From Pegea sp. RAD2-039 (taxonomy: Eukaryota > Chordata > Thaliacea > Salpida > Salpidae): a stretch of DNA of 64,000 bases. Every line of letters begins with the position of its first letter. Positions within the stretch are counted from its first letter, which is position 1. Shown in pieces: positions 55,024-64,000 of this stretch. The stretch lies in assembly GCA_034620365.1 (NCBI GenBank), contig JAQGEQ010000175.1:1984001-2048000 (forward strand), in the 5' to 3' direction. The notes under the pieces were generated by a model. It had not been told where the DNA came from. It saw only the letters and a list, made by a program, of their open reading frames with translations, and searched no databases. The translations under genes and the position numbers were made by a program.

Positions 55024-57600
55024 GATTCTTATAAGCAAATAAAATCAAAAAAAGATCATTTAACAACTTAATAAAAAATATTTTTTTTGAATATCAAGAT
55101 TAAGTAATTAGTTAATAATTTATATATTTAAAAACCGATCACTTAATCACAGTACAAATAAAGACTTAATTGATACATTGCTAATTGCTAAAGTAATCTG
55201 TTCGCTTGCTATCTATTTAATTTATTTTATTCTTATAATTTGATACTAAATCTTCGATTAATTACAAATGTTCTGAGAATTTTGTGCTTTAACTTAAAAC
55301 TTGATTTTAAAAACAAAATTGTTATACTAATTGTTTGTAAAATTATACTAAGACTTCTTAGAAGTTTGTAATATTGTTAAAGAGGTATTCTGTGAAGCCG
55401 AAAAAACTACGGCTTCAAATAAAATTTATAAAAGATAAGCAAAAATAAAAGTCCTAAAAAATATTACTAAAATTTTAGATAAAAATAGATGATAAACACT
55501 GTTTTAAAATATAAATTTAGTTTGTTCGTGTTTCTTGCATAATAAAATGACATTTATAATAAACCATTATAGATATTATCAAGCGTATTAAAATATCATT
55601 CAGACAATTTTATACTTTACAAGAGCTATTAAGAACGCAAAATGCAAGCAGATAATAATAAAACACTAACAATAGATTCTGCAATATCTAATTCTATTTA
55701 TTTTTTCACACTTTGCCAACATATAAGTTAAAACGTATACAGTCAGCTAGGTTAATGGCGCCTAGAGCTTGTTGGTATCTTCATTCAATTTGAAAATAAA
55801 TCAGAATGACTTATCTTATACCTTTACAATAATTGAAGCTCAAAAACGGTCAAATCGATGTTGGTTTCGAATTACTTATGACATCATTATTGTTATAAAA
55901 TAGCAAAATTTGATTGTTTTGGTATAAATATATACTTTTCTACATGTGACAAACAATAATACAAATACTTCATTGGCTAAATAATAAATTAAAAGTTGAC
56001 TTGAATAAATTGAATTGTTAATTTTAAAGATTTGATTTCAAATTTGTTTTTTTCTGAAATAGTTTATTAAATTTTAAGTTGTGATGTATTTTACATTGTA
56101 TGAATTAAGATTTAATACCTTATTGATTGACATAAGACTTTTGTAAAAAAATCAAATGCCGAAATTGCTACAACTTTTTTACAGTTCTTTTAGATTCCAA
56201 CTTGGTGGTTGGAATGAGAAATATTTTCAATTGTATTTCGCATCTGTTTTGTGTTTTAAAAATCTGGTTTAATCCTTTTAGCTTTTAGCTGAACGTGGCT
56301 TTTTTTGTAGTATGTAAAAGAACAAATAGTACTTATCGTCAGCTTTACAGCCAATAGTTTCTTCCTTTATTTACTCTGCTATGGTTTAGCGTTAATGGAT
56401 TTTTTAATGATAAATCTAAAAGGTGACCAATTAAGGTTTGCATATTTCTTACAACTTATTTAAAAATGGACATTTATTTTAAACTAATTTTTGCGCACGA
56501 TAAGACTTAATTTAAAAGAGAAATCTGACAAGTCAAACAAGATAAAGCTCAAGAATTCGATTGTTATTGTGACAACAGAAGCAAAATCAACTACCAAATT
56601 AGTAAAATAGTTTTCTTGTTACTAACCTAGGCAGATCTATTGATAATAAAAGAATTCCAAATATTTAAAAAAAAGAAGTGAAATTAAAAGATTTTTGCAA
56701 GTGATTAAAAAGATTAAGTTTTTAATATTTTGAAGTTGAAGTATTAATATCCAAGATAAAATTAAACTACAGATCGTTCTTGATATCAAAGAATAAATTA
56801 AGTTTTCTGATATTTATAAAAGAAGCAAATTTTTCAAAACTGAGATAAAAAAAGCTTAAATCAAAAGTTTTTCGAACAAAACTTAATTTAAGAGTAATTT
56901 ACAGATATTATAATTCTATTTTAATCTTAAATGACTTCAGTGAGAAAAAAATAAATTTCAATTATTAAAAAAAATTTTTTGATGTTGTTTTAGGCTCTAA
57001 GAATTGGCAAGCATCGATTTAAAGCTAAAACATTTTGTAATTAATGAATTGAAACATTAGATTAGCAATTATTCTGTATTTTATCAAAAACTTTTTTTAC
57101 TTTTAAAATTTTTAAACAAATTCAATTTAAATAGAAAGATAAATTTTGTAAGATGAATATTTGTATCAGAATTTTGCTAAAGCTTAAGTAACTTTTCAAA
57201 ACATTTTAATTTTGAAGTGAAGAAAAACGCCCTGGCAAGTTGATTTATAATTTCATCATTTATTTTGAAGGCCAAAGGAGTGTTTAAAGATAAATTGTGT
57301 TTGAAAATTATTTGGATTGATTTATACAGAATCTTTGTCTAAGGAGATGACTTTTTTGAAGAAGCAAAATGATTTCAATTAAAAGTCAAATATATTTAAT
57401 ATTATAAGAACAAAAAAAAGTATTTTCATGTTTTACCTACAGATAGATCGTATTGAACTTCTCTACTAACTTCTATATCTACCTCAACCGCAGTCTAGAC
57501 TTAGTTAAGCATAAGAAAAAATAATCGAAAAATAAAGAAAAGCTCGCAGTGTGTGTGCAAAGTGAGAGATTACTAAATGAAAAAAGTTTAAAAAAAGAAC
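55024..57600. other. Non-genic DNA upstream of thrombospondin
   Basis: A+T-rich. No exon recognised. The last part probably contains promoter elements of the thrombospondin gene. Confidence 0.45.
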
Positions 57601-57623
57601 TTCAGATCGAGGTATCTGTAAGC

Positions 57624-57631
57624 TATAAATA
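57624..57631 (+). promoter_or_regulatory. Candidate TATA box of thrombospondin gene
   Basis: TATAAATA in the context agctataaatacag, 240 nt upstream of the start codon. Transcription from about 57655 would give a 5' leader of roughly 210 nt. In such A+T-rich DNA the motif is common, so support is weak. Confidence 0.25.
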
Positions 57632-57863
57632 CAGACGTAATATTAAGAGTGATTATTTCAAACAAGGTTCAGGTTTTTAACTTGATGAGATATTTTTGCT
57701 TATTCCAAGTAACAACCAAATAGTTTTGAGGAATAAAAACGCTTATTTAATGGCAATGCTCAGCAGAGTTTTGTCGCTAAATTAACGAAGTTTCTTTTTT
57801 AGAAATTTATTTTAATAATCATTTAAAGACTAAAATTCTAGCTTTGTGTAAAACTTAAAAGCG

Positions 57864-60800
57864 ATGAAGACTCTCCTTATAAGTATCCTACTCGGATTCA
57901 TAGCTTCAGCTTTTGGTAATTATTTTCTTTCAAATCTTATGTCGATAGAAGAGATGACTTCAAAGAATATTTGATGTAACTAACTAATTTCAATTTTCAG
58001 GAAATTCTGAGTCGTTTTTTGATGTCTTCACACTCACAAAAGTTCTGGAGAAGAAGCAACAAACAGAATCAATTCGAATCGACAGCGATGCTCCTGACAG
58101 CTTCCTCCTTGGCATCCGGTTTCGCGGGGGTCTTTCTGATACTGTTCGCTTATCAACAAGCAACCGCGATTTCGAGCCCTTAGCAACGTCGCTACAAGCT
58201 GCGCGACGATTCGCTATCACTGCCGCTGTCAAACAGCACGTCAGTAACCGCGATGGAACAATTCTGAGTGTGTCCCACCACCCCGGAAGCGAGTCTAATG
58301 CGATGACTTTTGCCTTGATCAGTAATGCTCCAAGGGACACACTTACGCTGCTGTATGGATCAACAGCCAACTTTGATCAACCTCTTCAATCAGTTACTTT
58401 TGAGGAGGTAGGACTCGTCAATGGATCCCACAGAAGCTGGCATTTCCTCACTCTGATCGTCGACGACTTAGAAGTTCTACTTTACGTCGATTGCAAATTA
58501 ATTGGATCTAAAACCCTCCAATTCGCATTTTATAACGAAATAGACGCTGAAGATAGCGAGTTGACAGTAGCAAATGCCTTCCATGATAGATCTGATTTTA
58601 AGGTGAGTGTTTTGTTACTTTCTTATCTGTTATTTAGCAACAGGAAACCATTTCGAAACTGTCGACGCCTTTTCAACTTGTTTATTAAAATACTGCGGCA
58701 AATAATGAAATTGTTGACGCTTATGTTGTTATTTTAAAAATTCTTTACTCATAAGAGTTACGTGATCAAATTGATTATGTTCTGAATGATAAGAGTAAAT
58801 GAATGTTGTCAACTGTAGTTTAAATCACAATATTTTGCTCAATTAAATGCAATCTATTTCTGAAAGAAACAAGATTTTTGAAAATAAATCTTTTAAATTT
58901 CTTATTTTTCTATATTTGTTGAATTTTTCCATCAGAATTATATTCAGTTTAATAAAAAAATTGCTTTAACTACAGGGCTCTCTTCAAAGTGTTCGCTTTT
59001 TTATCGATTCAACAATTGAAGTGGCTCTACAAAGTCAAGATTGTAAATCTACTGGTGGCCCAACTTCACAAAACCAAGTTAAAGAAGCTCAAAAACCTGT
59101 TTTTTCTGGTTTTGATATCGATCAAATATACAATGAAAATGATCAATACTCAATTCGTGAATACATCAATAAAGTAATTAAAGAAGACTGTGGGATAACT
59201 TGTAAAGCTGAATGGATTGCATCTCAAGATGGAATACTCACTTACAACTTTAGTGAATGCTGGGACAATTATGGAATGAGACATGAGCATCACGACAGCT
59301 GGCTTCGAGATGATTGTACCAACTGTACATGTGATGTAAGTTGTCACTTTCTTGTACATTACTACATTAAACTTTTAACGATTTTATTGTGCAGTTATTA
59401 GATATTTTAAATACACTTCTAACAAGTATTACTTGGCAGAAGTCACATCCGTTTTTTATAAGTACTCTTACCAAAACACTCCTTGAAAAAAGATGTATAA
59501 GATAAGAACACTCATAGAGAGAAAATTTTACACAACACAACTAATCACTCCCTTTTTGCTTTCTTAATTAAACCGCGAAAGGTTGAAACGAATAAAAATA
59601 TTTACACAGTCATTGAGTAGAAAAAATTATTTTTTTCACAAAATGATTGTGTGGTTTCGTACTATATACAATTGTTTATCTAAGTGTATGTTCATAAACA
59701 GAAAATAAAAGAAATCTTTTAACAGAACGGAAGAATTACTTGTAAAGAAGTTGTATGTCCTGTCTTGGCTTGCTACGATACCATTTTTGAAACTGGACAA
59801 TGCTGTCCGAGCTGCCCTGGTAAGTTGTACAACTATTTTCGAGTATGTAGATAAACGGGCTCAAACCGTCGATATGTTTAAACATGAAACTAGTTTTGTT
59901 ACTTCAATATTGTTGTCACCGACAATAGGATTAAGGCGGTGTAGGCCTAATTACATGATTATTTTGAAAGGAATAATAGGCTTATAATGATTTAAATTAT
60001 CATTTCTTTGATATTAAACAGATTTGTTTTTTGTTGAAAAATTCCTTTCTGAATTTCTAATGAAATGTTATTGAACGCTTTAATGATATTCATCTAATAA
60101 CCAGGGTTGGGTTGCATTCCAAGAATTTCTTTCAAATCTTTGTTAATCCTTGTTAGGCTTAAGGTTTTTATAAAGTTAATGAATAGTGAAAATCATTTGG
60201 TTTCACAAAGTAGGAAATAAAAGGCATTCTTGGTCTCATTCAGATCTTATCAATAAAATTTGGTTTTTTCACCAAACTTAAGCTGAAAATGAGGTTTCAA
60301 TTTTATTTAGAAGTTATTTAAAGATTTGCATACAAACAAATCCTTTTCTGTATATTATCTTGATACTTCAAAACGATTATCTTTACATCTGACAACTATG
60401 ATGCCAAAATAAAACATCTGACAAATGATGGATCAATTAGGTCCTTTAATCTTTTGTTTTTAGCGCTTAAATCTACAACCACAAATTATAGTGGTTTCAA
60501 ATCTGTACTTTGTATGAAAATTTCTAATCAATCGAAGAATTTTGAAACTAGAAAAGCGCCAAAAACCATTCATAGTGTAAACAATTAAAACCTTTGTTGT
60601 ATAAATTTACTTGATGATATTTTGATAAAACTGCTGACATTGCAATCTATCTAAGATTCTGAAATTTCTTGCAATGTATGCAGCTGCAAATATTAAAACT
60701 TCAATTTATCATTTTAGAGGAAAAGGGTTTTGCTCCTTGGTCTGATTGGACGTCTTGCTCGGTGACCTGTGGAGTTGGCATTAAATCACGAGGCCGAACT

Positions 60801-63677
60801 TGTGACCGTGTCCACTTTAAATGTGATGGACCAACTCTTGAAGCTCATTCATGTGTCAATGATCCTTGCGATAATCGAAGTAAGACATCAGCAACTTCTT
60901 ATCATCAATCTTTAAATCTTTATACTTAATAGTCAGAGTCGATGGAGTCTGGTCTCATTGGACTCCATGGTCTCCTTGTGATGTTACATGTGGAAAAGGC
61001 AGGTCGAGGCGTATACGGGCTTGTAACTCACCCCCACCTCAACTAGATGGAGATGAGTGTCCTGGCAAAAGCAGCCAAACACGTCATTGTAAAGAAGTCC
61101 CTTGTCCAGGTTTGAGTTCAATCAAAAGCTTTATAGTCTGTTTAACTTGAAGCGGTTTGTAGTTGACGGAAACTGGTCAGGCTGGTCGCCTTGGAGCGCT
61201 TGTAGTAAAACTTGTGGTTCTGGTTTTCGAACCAGACAACGGAAATGCAGCAACCCAAAGCCACGTAATGGCGGAAAGCCTTGTGCTGGAGACATTGAGG
61301 CAGCTGAAAGTTGTTCTGACAGAGATTGTCCAATCAGTAAGCGTTATTCTTTTTCGACCCATTTGTTAATGTCTTGTTTTATAGATCGCTGCTTGGTTGG
61401 TGATCCACCTTGTTTTGAAGGAGTTGAATGTACTAGCTATAAAGATGGATCTTTTTCTTGTGGTAAATGTCCTGCTGGTATGCAGGGAGATGGGATCGAA
61501 TGCTCAGATGTCAACGAGGTTTAACCTTTCAAGTTTTTTAAACAATTGTAGCTGATTAGTGTTTACATTTCAGTGTGAAATTGTTCAAGATGCTTGCTTC
61601 ACATTCCAAGGTAAACATCGTTGTGTAAACGATGTTTCTGGTTACAATTGTTTACCTTGTCCTGTTGGTTACAAAGGTTAGTGCCTTTTCCATTCATGTG
61701 TCAGTTGTTGACAAACAAATTTCAGGAAACCAGCCTTCAGGATTAGGATATCGTTATGCAAATGAGAACAAACAAGTTTGTGAAATTGTAAATGTTTGTA
61801 AAGCTACAACAGCTGCAGCTGGAAATCCTTGCCCAGATCACTCTGAATGTATTTTTATTGGTTCTCATGTTGATCCATCGTACAAATGTAAAGTAAGTTG
61901 TCAGTTGAAATTGACATAAGAGATATTTGTTTAGTTGTTTACGAGCTTTATAGTTAAACAAAACTTCGTTTGTTTCAAGTTCTAGTAAAAGTTTGAATTT
62001 GTTTAACCTAATTCTCGCACCTTCGAATACTTTACAACTTTCAAAATTAAGTTGTAAATTAGCTTCTAAAACAACTATTTGCTTTTTACAAACTGCTGAT
62101 GTTTCAGTATTTTAATTGCAGTGTCGACCTGGCTACGCTACTTGTGAAAAATGTGATGAACTAATCTGTGCTGATGATTCTGACTCTGACGGGGTTCCAG
62201 ACTTTGCAATCAATTGTACGAGATCAGGACGACCGGTTAGTTAGAAATGAGCTTGTTCAGTTTAAGGTATCAAACAATACCTATAAACAGGTAAGCTGCA
62301 AACCGGACAATTGCCAAAATATTCCAAACAGTGGCCAGGAAGATAGTGATGATGATGATGAAGGTGATGCTTGTGATCGCGACAACGATAATGACGGCAT
62401 CACGAACCGATTTGTAAGTTCACTAAATTTCACAAATTGTGGCTAACTGGTCCAATTTCAGGATAATTGTGATTATGTCTATAATCCTGATCAGACAAAC
62501 ATAGATCGAGATGTAGCTGGTGATGCTTGTGACAATTGTATTAATCTTCGTAATGATGATCAAATGGATACTGATAATGACGGTGTTGGTGATGCTTGTT
62601 CACCGGACATCGATGGAGATGGTTTGTGATGTGTTTGGTTGCCTTGGCAACTAACTTAATATGATTAATGGCAGGAATTTTAAATGAGAATGATAACTGT
62701 ATCTATGTACATAATCCTCTACAAACTGATTTTGATGTGGATGGAGTCGGTGATAAATGTGATAATTGTCCTAAACAATTTAATCCACAGCAGGTAGGAA
62801 GACACAAAGATAAAAATTTGATGGATTTTAATCAATAATCTTGTGTAGAGCGACAGAGACTCTGATCGTGTGGGTGATGTTTGTGATAATAATTTAGATA
62901 GAGACTTGGATGGACATCAAGATAACAAAGATAATTGCAAGAGCATCCCTAATTCCAACCAATTAAATTCCGATACCGATGAATTCGGTAAATTCTTAAT
63001 CAACTTCTTGTATTTTCGAAAATTAAAAAATGATCTTTAAATTCAGGTGATGCTTGTGATAAAGATGATGATAATGATGGAGTTCCAGACGACTTAGATA
63101 ATTGTCGAATCGTATATAATCCTGATCAGCTGGATTCAAATGGTAAGAGTCATTTAATAAATGTTGGAGACTTTCAAATCGACTTTGTGCTTCAGACAAT
63201 GGCAGAGGAGACGCATGTGAGAATGATTTAGATGGAGACGGAACACCAGATCATTTAGACGCATGTCCTCTTAATCCGAATATCAATGTGACTGACTTTA
63301 GTACACATGACATGGTTAGGCTGGATCCTAAAGGAACCTCACAAATTGATCCAATTTGGAGAGTTCGGCATCAAGGAAAAGAAATTATTCAAACTAAGAA
63401 CTGTGATCCTGGACTTGCAATTGGTTGGTGTCTTCAATAATTTCAAGTTTTTGTGGAAAATTATGTTTTTTATTTCAAAGGTCGAGACCTTTTCGAAGCA
63501 GTTGATTTTAGTGGAACATTTTTTGTCAATTCGCCGAAAGATGATGACTATGCTGGGTTTGTTTTTGGTTATCAATCCTCAAGTCGCTTCTATGTTGTTA
63601 TGTGGAAACAAAAATCTCAAACCTACTGGGTCGCAAGACCTTCTACGGCGCATGCAGCTTCAGCACTTCAAATTAAG
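57864..63677 (+). CDS. Group A thrombospondin (TSP1/2-like), 3' end outside window
   Basis: Eighteen exons in phase: 57864-57915, 58001-58602, 58976-59335, 59726-59819, 60718-60879, 60933-61109, 61163-61336, 61385-61518, 61574-61676, 61726-61892, 62122-62235, 62291-62413, 62462-62621, 62675-62793, 62849-62987, 63047-63142, 63196-63423 and 63481-63677. They encode 1067 residues. Human TSP1 has 1170, so about 100 C-terminal residues lie beyond 64000. Domains in order: signal peptide 1-17, TSPN to about 241, oligomerisation cysteines CGITC (290-294) and VWC to about 368. Three TSRs (370-540) carry CSVTCG, CDVTCG and CSKTCG. EGF-like repeats, Ca-binding type 3 repeats (DxDxDG, about 690-940) and the start of the C-terminal lectin-like domain follow. 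RGD (929-931) sits where TSP1 has it. The family is a secreted matrix glycoprotein binding integrins, proteoglycans and CD36. The segment between CGITC and VWC is about 24 residues shorter than in TSP1. Confidence 0.95.
57990..58520. other. CpG-rich island inside thrombospondin exon 2
   Basis: G+C content rises to about 50-58 percent (35 of 60 bases at 58081-58140) with many CpG dinucleotides, then drops again within the same exon. Neighbouring exons and introns are far more A+T-rich. The coding frame is conserved thrombospondin N-terminal domain, so this is part of the gene, not an insertion. Confidence 0.7.
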
Positions 63678-64000
63678 GTGAAAAACAACTCCATCAATTA
63701 AATTGAATTCTGCAACTTTATCCTAAAATAATCTTAAACATACCAAGCTGTGGTTTTAAGTTCATTCATTCCTGTTATACAGATTGCTAATGAATACTTT
63801 AAAAATATTGAAACAAATTAGGTTCAAACCTTTTAAAAATTCATTTAATTGATTGATTGAAGAGCTTACTGTTTACGATCAATTTAAAGTCTAACAATTT
63901 AAGTTTGAGTGTAATAAATCTTTTAACAAAATTTAAGTAATTTTATTATGGAATAAATTATAGGGTTGAATAAAATAAGCAGCTTTTAAAGCCAGCAAAT
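63678..64000 (+). other. Intron of thrombospondin, cut by window end
   Basis: It begins with the donor gtgaaa after the last recognised exon. No continuation of the C-terminal domain is found up to the window end. Confidence 0.7.

Noticed and set aside
57990-58370. Open frame of 126 codons on the minus strand
   Set aside because: It is the antisense of thrombospondin exon 2; high G+C removes stop codons from other frames. The plus-strand frame has clear family similarity.

Overview
This is A+T-rich animal genomic DNA. It holds seven protein-coding genes, the last running off the right edge, in a background of intergenic and intronic DNA with old transposon debris. Introns have GT..AG ends and range from about 50 nt to several kb. 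The gene set (UBAC2, ABHD4/5, a GLD-2 relative, POMGNT1, MUL1, CaMKIV, thrombospondin) is metazoan. The thrombospondin has the group A layout (VWC plus three TSR domains) known from vertebrate TSP1/2 and, as far as I know, tunicates. Together with the A+T richness and very short introns, this makes a non-vertebrate chordate, perhaps a tunicate, my best guess. That is inference; I cannot identify the species.

Layout: 1-6.7 kb is non-genic with a LINE relic at 1.3-2.2 kb. UBAC2 (minus) lies at 6.7-9.5 kb. Two LINE 3' relics (minus) lie at 9.7-10.0 and 11.65-12.5 kb. ABHD4/5 (plus) is at 13.7-16.6 kb and the GLD-2-like gene (plus) at 18.2-20.4 kb. An intronless POMGNT1 frame (minus) is at 22.9-24.9 kb and an intronless MUL1 frame (plus) at 27.8-28.9 kb. 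CaMKIV (minus) is at 30.1-33.7 kb. A gene-poor stretch of about 24 kb follows (33.7-57.8 kb). It holds a hAT transposon relic, a 7SL RNA Alu-domain copy, another LINE relic, a candidate 36-nt exon and an 87-nt perfectly placed hairpin. Thrombospondin (plus) starts at 57,864 and continues past the end of the window.

The genes do not form a pathway or operon. UBAC2 and MUL1 are ubiquitin-related proteins of the ER and mitochondrial membranes. POMGNT1 and thrombospondin belong to the secretory/extracellular-matrix side. ABHD4/5 is lipid metabolism, CaMKIV is calcium signalling and the GLD-2 relative is RNA tailing. Exon boundaries below were worked out by hand from splice signals, reading phase and family similarity.

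I found no clearly new multi-gene system. The points most worth a second look are a GLD-2-family protein that has lost two of its three catalytic aspartates, the Alu-like 7SL copy, the miRNA-like hairpin, a sharp CpG-rich island inside one thrombospondin exon, the shortened oligomerisation segment of that thrombospondin, and CTCF-like motifs spaced through the window.
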